The notes below the pieces were generated by a model that was not told the origin of the DNA, did not search any database, and saw only the letters and a program-made list of their open reading frames with translations. A stretch of DNA of 64,000 nt from Dyadobacter fermentans (GTDB lineage Bacteria > Bacteroidota > Bacteroidia > Cytophagales > Spirosomataceae). The number at the start of each line of letters is the position of its first letter. Within the stretch, counting starts at the first letter, position 1. This document shows positions 46,539 to 55,614 of the stretch, piece after piece. Position numbers and translations under genes: made by a program. The stretch is from NCBI RefSeq assembly GCF_019924045.1, contig NZ_JAHXBN010000008.1:62001-126000 (forward strand), given 5' to 3'.

Positions 46539-48869
46539 ATGTCCGGCTCATCCGACAATATATATAGCAATGAAAAACGAAGTAAGCTGACCAATTTGTT
46601 CGCATTGTTCAAAAGTCCGAAGGAACCGGCGGCGGCAGAGGATGCCAAGGCGGTCAGTTCGTCGGAAAAGGCCAATACCCAAATGCAGCAAAGTGACCTG
46701 ATCAGCAGGGATCTCAGCTGGATGAAGTTCAACGACCGCGTGCTTGATCAGGCTACCAACGAAGAACGCAACCTGTTCGATCGCCTCAAATTCCTCGCCA
46801 TTACTTCGTCCAACCTCGACGAATTTTTCACGATACGGGTAGGTAGCCTATATAATTACCTCGATTTCGGCAAAGAGCGCCTCGATTACTCGGGCCTACG
46901 AGAGATCCCTTTCCGCAAGGTACTGATGAAGGAAGTGCATGATTTTGTACGCCGGCAGAACGAATGCTACAAAGACCAGCTGTTGCCGCTTTTCGCGAAT
47001 CACGGCTTCCGCATTATCGGGATGGATGAGGTATCCCGCGATGAGCACATTGCCGTAGAAGAGTATTTCGATCGTACGGTGTACCCCATGCTGACGCCGA
47101 TGCTCTTCGATTATACACACGCATTCCCTGTCCTGCTCGCGAAAGTGCTTATCCTGGGTGTGATCACGCAGGTGAAAGGCACCACTTCCGAAGAAGACAG
47201 AAAGCTCTCATTTGTGCAGCTTCCACCCAACTTGCCGCGTTTCTACGTGATCGAGCGGGAGGAAGAACTGTTGTTTCTGCCCATTGAAAATATTGCGAAG
47301 GCACATATCAACAAGCTGTACAGGAATGTCGATATCGTCTCGGCGAACCTGTTCCGCATTATCCGCAACGGGGATTTTACCCTGGAAGAAAGCGACGATA
47401 TCGAAGCGGATTTCATCGACGAGATCAAGCAAAAGATCAAAAGCCGTCGTTTGGGAAGGGTAGTACAGGTTTCGATCGAGCCCGATGTGAACCCGGATCT
47501 GCTGAACCTGATTAAGAAGCGTTGGGAGATCGACGACCATAATGTGTTTATGACCGATGGGCTGATCGACTTCACGGCACTTTGGGGCATTATCAAACAT
47601 CCGGAATTCAAGGACCAGATCCCGCCGACCCGCCCGCCGGTACCGCCGCTGGGGCTGGAACGCGAGCGCATTCCAGATATTTTTGAAGTGATGCGTGAGC
47701 GGGATATCCTGTTGCACCATCCATACAACAACTTCGAGCCGGTATTGCAGCTACTGGAACAAGCGGCCGAAGACCCGAAGGTGCTGTCCATTAAACTGAC
47801 GATCTATCGACTCGCGAAAAACTCCCGCGTGACGGAAGCGCTCCTGCATGCGGCCGAGAACGGCAAGCACGTGGCGGTATTGTTCGAGGTGAAGGCGCGT
47901 TTTGATGAAGAAAATAACATTAAGGAAGCACAGCGTCTGCAAAAAGCGGGCTGTTTCGTGATTTATGGTATTGGTTTGCTCAAAACACACACTAAGCTGT
48001 TGCTGATCGTCCGGAACGAGGGCAACCGGGTATTACGTTACGCGCATTTGTCGAGCGGTAACTACAATGAGGATACTTCTCGTTTGTATACCGATACCGG
48101 CCTTTTGACATCCAATGAAGAGTATACCCACGATATTTCGGAATTCTTCAACGTCATTACGGGGCATTCGATCCCATCGGAATACCAGAACCTGATTACC
48201 GCCCCGCGTTACATGCGTGCGAAGCTCATCGAGCTCATCCAGCAGGAGGCTGAGAACGCAAAAGCAGGTTTGAAGAGTGGTATTTGTATTAAAATAAACT
48301 CCCTCGAAGACCGTGACACCATTTATGAACTGTACAAGGCTTCCGAGGCGGGTGTACCTATTAAACTGATCGTCCGGGGTATGTGCTGCCTGCGGCCGCA
48401 GCGAAAGGGATTAAGTGAAAATATCACCGTACGTTCGCTGGTAGGCGACTTCTTGGAGCACTCGCGCATTTTCTACTTCCACCAAAACGGTAACCCGCTG
48501 GTTTATGGAGGCAGTGCCGATGCGATGGTGCGCAGCTTCGATAAACGCATTGAGTCGCTTTTCAAGCTCGTCGACCCACGCGTGCGTCAGGAAGCGATCC
48601 ATATTTTGTATTATAGCCTGAAAGACAACGTAAATGCCTACGAATTGCAGGAGGATGGCAATTACATCAAATGTGAGATCGAAGAAGGCAGCGAACCGTT
48701 GAATGTACATCAGGCATTTTATGATGTTACGCTGGACCAGGTAATGGCTACGCATTTGTTCGAGGAAGAGGATCTCCGCATTGAAAACAAGGAGAAAGAA
48801 AAAAGCGCTACTCCCACGTCTGATGGTGCAGATGCCGAAGTAGCGCAGCAAGCCGAAGCCGGCCAGTAA
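46539..48869 (+). CDS. ppk1: Polyphosphate kinase 1
   Basis: The 776-residue enzyme makes inorganic polyphosphate from ATP. After a variable N-terminal extension of about 50 residues, the family domains follow: N-terminal ISRDLSWMKFNDRVLDQA (about 53-70), middle domain, and two phospholipase-D-like catalytic domains. His484 in KTHTKLLL corresponds to the autophosphorylated His435 of the E. coli enzyme and His503 in RYAHLSSGNYN to His454; the 19-residue spacing is conserved. The extra Ala/Glu-rich C-terminal tail looks disordered. It converges on the murF-alr gene with only four bases between the stops and no hairpin. Confidence 0.96.
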   Translation: MSGSSDNIYSNEKRSKLTNLFALFKSPKEPAAAEDAKAVSSSEKANTQMQQSDLISRDLSWMKFNDRVLDQATNEERNLFDRLKFLAITSSNLDEFFTIRVGSLYNYLDFGKERLDYSGLREIPFRKVLMKEVHDFVRRQNECYKDQLLPLFANHGFRIIGMDEVSRDEHIAVEEYFDRTVYPMLTPMLFDYTHAFPVLLAKVLILGVITQVKGTTSEEDRKLSFVQLPPNLPRFYVIEREEELLFLPIENIAKAHINKLYRNVDIVSANLFRIIRNGDFTLEESDDIEADFIDEIKQKIKSRRLGRVVQVSIEPDVNPDLLNLIKKRWEIDDHNVFMTDGLIDFTALWGIIKHPEFKDQIPPTRPPVPPLGLERERIPDIFEVMRERDILLHHPYNNFEPVLQLLEQAAEDPKVLSIKLTIYRLAKNSRVTEALLHAAENGKHVAVLFEVKARFDEENNIKEAQRLQKAGCFVIYGIGLLKTHTKLLLIVRNEGNRVLRYAHLSSGNYNEDTSRLYTDTGLLTSNEEYTHDISEFFNVITGHSIPSEYQNLITAPRYMRAKLIELIQQEAENAKAGLKSGICIKINSLEDRDTIYELYKASEAGVPIKLIVRGMCCLRPQRKGLSENITVRSLVGDFLEHSRIFYFHQNGNPLVYGGSADAMVRSFDKRIESLFKLVDPRVRQEAIHILYYSLKDNVNAYELQEDGNYIKCEIEEGSEPLNVHQAFYDVTLDQVMATHLFEEEDLRIENKEKEKSATPTSDGADAEVAQQAEAGQ

Positions 48870-48873
48870 GTTT

Positions 48874-51348
48874 TTATTCTTTGAAAAATATACGCTTGAC
48901 GCGGTCTCCAATACCCGTCAGGATCTCATAGGGGATGGTGTGGATGGTTTTCGCGAGTTCTGTAATAGGGACTTCTTTGCCGAAAACGATCACTTCATCC
49001 CCTTCTTCTACCTGGGCATGGGTGACGTCGATCATGGTCATATCCATGCATACATTGCCGATGGTAGGGCATAATGTGCCATTTACCCACACTTTACCCA
49101 CGCCATTGCCCAGGCCGCGGTCGTAACCGTCGGCGTAACCGATCGCGAGGGTGGCAATGGCGGAATCGTGGTCGACGACGCCTTTGCGGCTATATCCCAC
49201 GGTCTCACCCGATGTAAGGTATTTTACCTGCGAGACAATGGTTTTCAAAGTGCCTACCGACTGCAGCGAACGTTGGTCCTGCCCGGTAGCTTCCACACCG
49301 TATAGTCCGATGCCCAGTCGCACCATATCGAGGCGGTATTCCGGGAAGCGAACGATTCCGGCGGAGTTGAGGATGTGTTTAATGGTTTTGTAGCCTAAAG
49401 TCCGCTCGATCAGCTCCGCGCCTTCAATGAATTGTGCATATTGTTTTCTTGAAAACTCATTGTGTACACCTTCGTCAGCGCCTACCAAATGGGTGAAAAT
49501 GCTCGCTACTTTCAATGCGGGGTTCTCGCGAAGCTGTGCTACCAGCCATTCGTAGTCATCCTTCACGAAACCGAGGCGGTGCATACCCGTATCGAGTTTC
49601 AAATGCACCGACGGCGTGTTGGCCGGTTCGCCTTTTCGGGAAATGTATTCGAGCCAGTCGGTGAGGATGCGGCGGCTGTAAATTTCCGGTTCGAGTTTGT
49701 ACTGCCACAGCAAGTCGAAAGTAGGTAGCGTCGCATTCATGACCATAATAGGTAATGTAATGCCGCTTTGGCGCAGCATCACACCTTCGTCGGTATAGGC
49801 TACGCCGAGGTAATCCACGCGGTGGTATTGTAGCAATGCGGCCACTTCGGAGCTGCCGCTGCCATAGGCGAAGGCCTTCACCATGGCCATGATCTTCGTG
49901 CCTTGTCCGGCGCGCGCACGGTAATAGTTCAGGTTGTGTACCAATGCGTCGAGGTTGATTTCTAACACGGTACCATGCGCTTTCTGCTGAATGCGGTGCA
50001 CGATTTTCTCAAACGAAAAAGGTCGTGCGCCCTTTACGAGCACAAGCGTGTCCGCGAGGGTGTGGAAAGCAAATGTTTGAAGGAAAGTGTCGGTATCGTC
50101 GTAAAATTCCTGCTCAGGAATATCGAACAGCGATGCCTGGCTGCTGATCTGCTTGCCGATGCCGATGAGGCGGTCAATACTTTTCTCGCTCAGCAGGCGG
50201 GATACCATTTTGTACAGCTCGGTCGGCGTCTGGCCGGTTTGGAGCACGTCTGATAGAATGACGGTCTTACGGTTGCGCTGCTCCTGCTGCGCCAGGAAAT
50301 TCAGTGCCATCGAGAGGCCCTGCAAATCATTATTGTAGGCATCGTCGATGATATAGGAGTGGTTAATGCCCTCTTTGAGCTCCAAACGCATGGAAACCGG
50401 TTTGAGTAGCAATATTCTTTCCTGGATTACGGCCGGTTCCAGTCCGAAATCGAGTAGGAAAACAATGCAATGCGTCAGGTTTTCGAGCGAGGCATCGTCG
50501 CGGAAGCCCGTTTCGAAGGTATGGCCGCCGAGCTTTCCGGTAAGAGAAATCACCGTTTTATCTTTTTGCGGGGTGTACGTCACCTGCACGTGCGAGCCGG
50601 AATAGTTGCTTCCCCAGCTCAGCGTTTCGAGGAACGCATTTACCGGTTTCAGGATCAGGCTGATCTCCTCGTCTATTTCGTGGTAATCTTTTCGGTAGAT
50701 CAGCTTTTTGACCTTCGTAAAAAGGCGCAGTTTTTCGGTAATCTTCTGTTTGCGGCTCCTGAAACCGTCGTCATGAGCAGGCCCTATATTGGTGAAAATG
50801 CCGATAGTGGGCTGCATAACCGGTTGCAGGTATTCCATTTCATGGGCTTTGGAAATGCCTGCTTCGAAAATCGCTAATGAATGTTCCTTGCTCAGGTTCC
50901 ATACCGAAAGCGGTACGCCGATCTGTGAATTGTAGCTTTTCGGGCTTGCTACAATGCTCCGGCCGGGCGAGAGGAGCTGCACAAGCCATTCTTTGACGAT
51001 CGTCTTACCGTTGCTTCCCGCAATGCCCACCACAGGAATATCGAATTGCTTTCTTTTGGAAGCCACCAATTGCTGCAATGCACGGATGCTCGAAGCTACT
51101 ACCCAGATTTGCGCGTCGTTCCACGCGGCGGCGGTTTCTCGCAGTTCGCCGGTAAATGCGGCTTCTTCTACAACAAATTCGCGAACGCCCGCGGCATAGA
51201 GCTCGGGCAGAAAGCGGTGGCCGTCGTGGCGCTCGCCTTTAATGGCAAAAAAGATACTCTGGCCGGGGAAAGAAACCTGACGGCTGTCGGTCAGGATGTA
51301 CTGGGCTTGTGTGGTTACAATGGGGGATGTATTGACGGTAAGACTCAT
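48874..51348 (-). CDS. Bifunctional MurF ligase / alanine racemase
   Basis: The 824-residue fusion is a Bacteroidota hallmark. Residues 1-450 form MurF, UDP-MurNAc-tripeptide:D-Ala-D-Ala ligase, with the ATP motif GIAGSNGKT (108-116). From about 455 an alanine racemase follows, with the pyridoxal-phosphate lysine Lys491 in MVKAFAYGSG and a C-terminal beta domain containing GYSRKGVVDHD, ATLAIGYADGYDRG and GNVCMDMTMID. One polypeptide thus makes D-Ala and attaches D-Ala-D-Ala to the peptidoglycan precursor. It lies alone on the minus strand, convergent with ppk1 and 36 bases after corA, with which it may be co-transcribed. Confidence 0.95.
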   Translation of the reverse strand: MSLTVNTSPIVTTQAQYILTDSRQVSFPGQSIFFAIKGERHDGHRFLPELYAAGVREFVVEEAAFTGELRETAAAWNDAQIWVVASSIRALQQLVASKRKQFDIPVVGIAGSNGKTIVKEWLVQLLSPGRSIVASPKSYNSQIGVPLSVWNLSKEHSLAIFEAGISKAHEMEYLQPVMQPTIGIFTNIGPAHDDGFRSRKQKITEKLRLFTKVKKLIYRKDYHEIDEEISLILKPVNAFLETLSWGSNYSGSHVQVTYTPQKDKTVISLTGKLGGHTFETGFRDDASLENLTHCIVFLLDFGLEPAVIQERILLLKPVSMRLELKEGINHSYIIDDAYNNDLQGLSMALNFLAQQEQRNRKTVILSDVLQTGQTPTELYKMVSRLLSEKSIDRLIGIGKQISSQASLFDIPEQEFYDDTDTFLQTFAFHTLADTLVLVKGARPFSFEKIVHRIQQKAHGTVLEINLDALVHNLNYYRARAGQGTKIMAMVKAFAYGSGSSEVAALLQYHRVDYLGVAYTDEGVMLRQSGITLPIMVMNATLPTFDLLWQYKLEPEIYSRRILTDWLEYISRKGEPANTPSVHLKLDTGMHRLGFVKDDYEWLVAQLRENPALKVASIFTHLVGADEGVHNEFSRKQYAQFIEGAELIERTLGYKTIKHILNSAGIVRFPEYRLDMVRLGIGLYGVEATGQDQRSLQSVGTLKTIVSQVKYLTSGETVGYSRKGVVDHDSAIATLAIGYADGYDRGLGNGVGKVWVNGTLCPTIGNVCMDMTMIDVTHAQVEEGDEVIVFGKEVPITELAKTIHTIPYEILTGIGDRVKRIFFKE

Positions 51349-51384
51349 TCCAATGCTCGTTAATCAGAGCACAAAGGTATCAAT

Positions 51385-52515
51385 CTACATCCATTTTTTA
51401 GTTTTGAAATAAAATATCATCCCTATCGTGACGGCGACCATCAGCCCCCACACATAGTAGTAGCCATTGGGATCTTTCAGTTCGGGCATAAATTCGAAAT
51501 TCATCCCGTAAACGCCTACTATAAACGTCAGCGGCATGAAAACCGCTGAGAAGATGGTGAGCGTTTTCATGACCTGGTTCATTCGGTTGCTGATCGTCGA
51601 TAAATGAACGTCCACCAAGCTCGCCACGAGTTCGCGGTAGGAGTCGATGGTATCGAGCACCTGCATGATGTGGTCATAAAGGTCACGGTAATAGGGGATT
51701 GCCTCTTTGCTGATCTGCATGTTGTCCTCGCGGATGAGCTGGTTGACCATATCGCGCAGCGGCCATATCTGCCTGCGGGCCAGCGTGAGCTCGCGTTTCA
51801 GGGCATACATATCTTTCAGGGAAAGCTCTTGTACGCCGCGGATCACCTGGTCTTCGGTGGTGTCGAGCGCGTCGCCGAGTTTTTCTAGGACGATAAAATA
51901 GTTGTCCACCACGACGTCCATCAATGCAAACAGCAGGTAATCGGGTCCATTGCGGCGGGTTTTGCCCACGGAAGCTTCGAGCCGGTTTTCGACGGTCGTA
52001 AAAATGTCGGAAGTGAGCTCCTCCTGAAACGAGAGTACATAATTTTTGCCCAATACAAAACTCACATGCTCGGACGAAATGCTGATCGGTGATTCCGAAT
52101 CGACATGCAGCATTTTCAGGGTTAAAAACAAATGCCCGGTGTCGTACAATTCCAACTTGGGCTTATGTTCGGTATTCACCACGTCTTCGAGCAGCAACGG
52201 GTGCAAATGGTATAATTTTCCCAGTTTCTCGATGAGCGGCACTTCATGGATGCCGTCGATATTCAGCCAGGTGGTAAAATTTTCGCCATTTTCGGCAGCC
52301 CGGCATTCATCGAGCGATTTCACGGCCTCCTCTTTGTACATATGCTCGCTGTACCTGATCCGGCGGATTTTGGTCTTCAAACCAATATCCGGACCGATGT
52401 AGGTAAGCGTGCCCGGCGAAGTGAGCAGGCCACGCTTACGGTACTTTCTGGATTTCCTGCCGCCGTTCCGGGCGCTGCTACCCCCGGCGGATTTGCCGCT
52501 TTCTGTCCCGTTCAA
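51385..52515 (-). CDS. corA: Magnesium/cobalt transporter CorA
   Basis: The 376-residue protein has a basic N-terminal stretch rich in Gly, Ser and Arg (about 1-35), a large cytosolic domain with the funnel helices, and two C-terminal membrane helices, the first ending in the signature YGMNFEFMPEL (GMN at 337-339). CorA channels import Mg2+ as pentamers. It starts nine bases after the stop of the universal stress gene, so the two are in one operon, with murF-alr possibly as third gene. Confidence 0.95.
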   Translation of the reverse strand: MNGTESGKSAGGSSARNGGRKSRKYRKRGLLTSPGTLTYIGPDIGLKTKIRRIRYSEHMYKEEAVKSLDECRAAENGENFTTWLNIDGIHEVPLIEKLGKLYHLHPLLLEDVVNTEHKPKLELYDTGHLFLTLKMLHVDSESPISISSEHVSFVLGKNYVLSFQEELTSDIFTTVENRLEASVGKTRRNGPDYLLFALMDVVVDNYFIVLEKLGDALDTTEDQVIRGVQELSLKDMYALKRELTLARRQIWPLRDMVNQLIREDNMQISKEAIPYYRDLYDHIMQVLDTIDSYRELVASLVDVHLSTISNRMNQVMKTLTIFSAVFMPLTFIVGVYGMNFEFMPELKDPNGYYYVWGLMVAVTIGMIFYFKTKKWM

Positions 52516-52524
52516 ACCGTTTTG

Positions 52525-53376
52525 TTATTTGAGGTGAAACACCAGCAAAGGTACGTGAGTATCCACAACGAGCTTGCGTGTGATGCTCGGATTGATCAGA
52601 TATTCTTCAATAAATGATCGCTCGCGGGTCGACATGATCAGCAGATCGGCCTGCACTTCGTCGCAATAAGCTTCGATGCCGTCCAGTACGTGTTTCGCTT
52701 CCCGGATCACAATCTGGCCTTCACGGATCGTGAAGTGCGATTTGATCTCGGTAATATACTGGTTGTCAGGTTGAATGTCCGGTTGCGTGTCGGAGTTGAT
52801 TTTTAGCAAAGTAAGGTCGGCACCGAGGTGGTTCATCAGTACAAACACCTCGCGGAGGATATTGTTTTCCTCGTATTCGAACTGGGTGGCATACACCACT
52901 TTCTTGAACTTCGTTGGTTCGGTTTGCGGCGGTACTACCAGCACGGGGCAAGGTGAGTTGAGCGCAATATGGGTGGCCGAGCTGCCGATCAGCTTGTCGA
53001 GGAAGCCGCCGGTCCCGGTCCGCCCGATCACGATCATATCCGGCACATGGTCGTTAATTGCCTCTTCAATAGCCGATTGCACGGTGCCGATTGTCCAGAT
53101 GGTTTTCGCATTGTATCCTTCCGCTACCAGGCGGGCCGCATATTCATCGAGCCGTTTATGAAACTCTTGTTCAAGCTCAGAGGTCATTGCCAGAAAATCG
53201 GCGCCGCCGATACCGGGCATCACATTACCGGGTGTTACGTTTACATCGGCTATATAAGGCTGATAAGCGTGCAGGATCAGCAGTTCGGTCGCATCTTTTT
53301 CGGCGATCAGTTTTGCTGCGGCCAATGCACGCTCGGCATTTTCTGAAAAATCGATGGCAATCAGGATACTTCTCAT
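52525..53376 (-). CDS. Universal stress protein, tandem UspA domains
   Basis: The 283-residue cytosolic protein consists of two Usp domains of about 140 residues each. The first carries the nucleotide-binding motif GRTGTGGFLDKLIGSSA (about 137-153), matching G-x2-G-x9-G(S/T). The second ends STRERSFIEEYLINPSITRK, where the motif is degenerate, so probably only the first binds ATP. Such proteins are induced by growth arrest and stress. It heads the minus-strand group with corA. No clear promoter was found upstream. Confidence 0.92.
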   Translation of the reverse strand: MRSILIAIDFSENAERALAAAKLIAEKDATELLILHAYQPYIADVNVTPGNVMPGIGGADFLAMTSELEQEFHKRLDEYAARLVAEGYNAKTIWTIGTVQSAIEEAINDHVPDMIVIGRTGTGGFLDKLIGSSATHIALNSPCPVLVVPPQTEPTKFKKVVYATQFEYEENNILREVFVLMNHLGADLTLLKINSDTQPDIQPDNQYITEIKSHFTIREGQIVIREAKHVLDGIEAYCDEVQADLLIMSTRERSFIEEYLINPSITRKLVVDTHVPLLVFHLK

Positions 53377-53830
53377 GTCGGGTTGAGTTATGTTTTGGGT
53401 ATGGATTGTCCTAACATATCGATTTTAGGAACCTGAACCAAGGATTTTCGTCATCTTTTGGTCAGGATGCGGCCCTGCATGGGCCCCAGACGGCATCCCT
53501 GATCCGTTCCGGATGAGATTTAATGCTGAGGTAATCTTGGAGGTTTCAAATTTTGTGCCAAATTGTATCCCGATTAGCCGCTATCAGCCTGTTCCGCACA
53601 GGCGACTCTCAGTACATTTTGTATTTGTCCAATGTGTTTACTGAATTGAAGTAAACGATTGTTTGTTTTAGTTTTTCTCTTCTGTTTAGTACAAACATTC
53701 ACTCTTATTGTTCAAAGCATAAATTAAATTCTGTGTTTTGGGTAAAATGCATTGGTTGTGTTGACAATCATTAATTTGATTTTTTATAAGTTTACCGTTA
53801 CAAACTAATCTAGGATACCAAATTCCCTGT
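53377..53830. other. Long intergenic region with several stable hairpins
   Basis: No open frame is supported in these 454 bases. Three hairpins are visible: TCAGGATGC/GCATCC(C)TGA enclosing GGCCC/GGGCC (53462-53502), ATCCG/CGGAT (around 53503-53513) and GCCTGT/ACAGGC (53587-53603). They could belong to a structured RNA of unknown strand. Near the symporter end, TTGACA (53760-53765) lies upstream of TATAAGTTTA, a near match to promoter elements for the gene at 53831. Confidence 0.4.
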
Positions 53831-55231
53831 ATGAAGAGCAAGATTACCATTATCAATATCGTGCTGGTTACCATTGCTGCGATAGCCTCCGTTTTAAGTG
53901 CCTACGGTCTCCTGCCGTTATCTGATAGTGTGCTCATCGGCCTGCGCTGGCTGGCACTGGCGAGCCTGATCGTGTACGCGATCCTGAAAAAGAACCTCAC
54001 TACCTCGATCCTGATCTCGATGCTCGTAGGAACGGAGATCGGCTATGATTTCCCGAAAATGGGTACCGAGCTGCACTTCCTGCGGCAGATATTTCTTCAG
54101 ATGATCAAAACGGTGATCGCACCGCTGCTTTTCGCGACGCTCGTGACGGGTATTGCCGGGCATTCCGACCTGAAACAAGTGGGTCGCATGGGCTGGAAAT
54201 CGCTCTTGTATTTCGAGGTCGTTACCACATTTGCATTGATCATCGGGCTTGTGTTTGCCAACTGGTTCAAACCGGGCGTCGGTATTGTACCGCCTGAAAG
54301 CCTCAACGCAACATTGCCGAAAGTGAACCAGCAAACGTGGCAGGAAATAGTGCTGCATTCATTCCCGGAGAACGTTGCCAAATCCATTTACCACGGGGAA
54401 GTGCTGCAAATCGTCGTTTTTAGCGTGCTTTTCGGGATTAGCCTCGCATTGTTGCCTGCCGCGAAGAAGGAGAAATTCGTGCATGGCGTGGAACTGCTGG
54501 CAGAGGTTATGTTCAAATTTACCAAAATCATCATGTATTTCGCGCCGATCGGCGTGGGGGCGGCCATTGCCGAAACGGTAGGCCACATGGGGATCGACGT
54601 TTTGAAAAACCTCGCATTGTTGCTCGCTACCTTATATTGCGCGCTGATCGTCTTCATCCTGGTAGTATTCGTGCCGGTGGCGATGATCGCCAAGATCCCG
54701 GTGATCAAATTCGCGAAAGCCATTTTCGAACCGGTTTCCATTGCATTTGCCACGACCAGTTCGGAATCAGCATTGCCTAAGGCGATGGAGAAAATGGAGA
54801 AATTCGGTGTGCCGCGCCAGATTGTATCGTTTGTAATGCCAACGGGTTATAGCTTCAACCTCGATGGTTCAACTTTGTACCTTGCACTCGCTACGGTGTT
54901 CGTCGCACAGGCGACGGGTACCGAAATGTCGATCGGGCAGCAATTCACGATGGTATTGTTATTAATGCTCACCAGCAAAGGGGTGGCCGGTATCCCGCGT
55001 GCTACTTTGGTGATATTGTTGGGCGCGATCGCTAACTTTGGTATGCCCGAATGGCCGGTATTGCTCATCATGGGGATCGACGAGCTGATGGATATGGCGC
55101 GCACGTCGGTGAATGTGACCGGTAACTGTCTGGCAACTGCCGTTATAGCCCGTTGGGAAGGGGAGCTCGATGATGAGAAAATGCACAATTCGGACAAGGT
55201 TGTGGAAGAGCCCGCAGCTACCGAAGTCTAA
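53831..55231 (+). CDS. Dicarboxylate/amino acid:cation symporter (GltP/DctA family)
   Basis: The 466-residue membrane protein has about eight helices and the two re-entrant hairpins of the DAACS family. The signature ATTSSESALPKAMEKM (about 304-319, with the serine-rich motif) and GYSFNLDGSTLYLALA (about 339-354) form the substrate and cation sites, and NVTGNCLATAVIARWEG closes the transport core. It takes up glutamate, aspartate or C4-dicarboxylates with Na+ or H+; substrate choice is not decidable here. The next gene starts 26 bases on, so they may be co-transcribed. Confidence 0.93.
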   Translation: MKSKITIINIVLVTIAAIASVLSAYGLLPLSDSVLIGLRWLALASLIVYAILKKNLTTSILISMLVGTEIGYDFPKMGTELHFLRQIFLQMIKTVIAPLLFATLVTGIAGHSDLKQVGRMGWKSLLYFEVVTTFALIIGLVFANWFKPGVGIVPPESLNATLPKVNQQTWQEIVLHSFPENVAKSIYHGEVLQIVVFSVLFGISLALLPAAKKEKFVHGVELLAEVMFKFTKIIMYFAPIGVGAAIAETVGHMGIDVLKNLALLLATLYCALIVFILVVFVPVAMIAKIPVIKFAKAIFEPVSIAFATTSSESALPKAMEKMEKFGVPRQIVSFVMPTGYSFNLDGSTLYLALATVFVAQATGTEMSIGQQFTMVLLLMLTSKGVAGIPRATLVILLGAIANFGMPEWPVLLIMGIDELMDMARTSVNVTGNCLATAVIARWEGELDDEKMHNSDKVVEEPAATEV

Positions 55232-55257
55232 TCCAGTCATTTTCATAGTAAATTTTT

Positions 55258-55614
55258 ATGTTGACCCTTTACGGAATCCCGAATTGCGATACCATTAAAA
55301 AAGCCCGCACCTGGCTCGACAAAAACAAGGTGGCCTACCAGTTCTACGATTACCGAAAAGACGGGATCAGTCCGGAAAAAGTAAGCAGCTGGTTCAGCGA
55401 ATTCCCGTGGGATAAGGTTCTGAACAAGGCTTCCACCACCTGGAAAGAGCTAAGCGACGAAGAAAAAGCGAAAGTAACCGACGCGAAATCCGCCGCTAAA
55501 CTGCTCTCCTCGAATCCTACGGCCATTAAGCGGCCGGTGATCGAAGACGAAAACGGCAAGGCCCTGACGCTGGGCTATAATGAAAAAATCTACGAGGAAA
55601 CCTACCTTAAATAG
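55258..55614 (+). CDS. ArsC/Spx/YffB family thioredoxin-fold protein
   Basis: The 118-residue protein starts TLYGIPNCDTIKKARTWLD, with Cys10 as the single N-terminal cysteine of the arsenate-reductase-like (ArsC/Spx/YffB) family, and has KRPVIEDENG near residue 85, the glutathione- or partner-binding loop. The second CxxC cysteine is absent, placing it near YffB. Function is uncertain; homologs are annotated as arsenate reductase family but often lack that activity. The last eight bases overlap the stop of the convergent methyltransferase gene. Confidence 0.85.
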   Translation: MLTLYGIPNCDTIKKARTWLDKNKVAYQFYDYRKDGISPEKVSSWFSEFPWDKVLNKASTTWKELSDEEKAKVTDAKSAAKLLSSNPTAIKRPVIEDENGKALTLGYNEKIYEETYLK

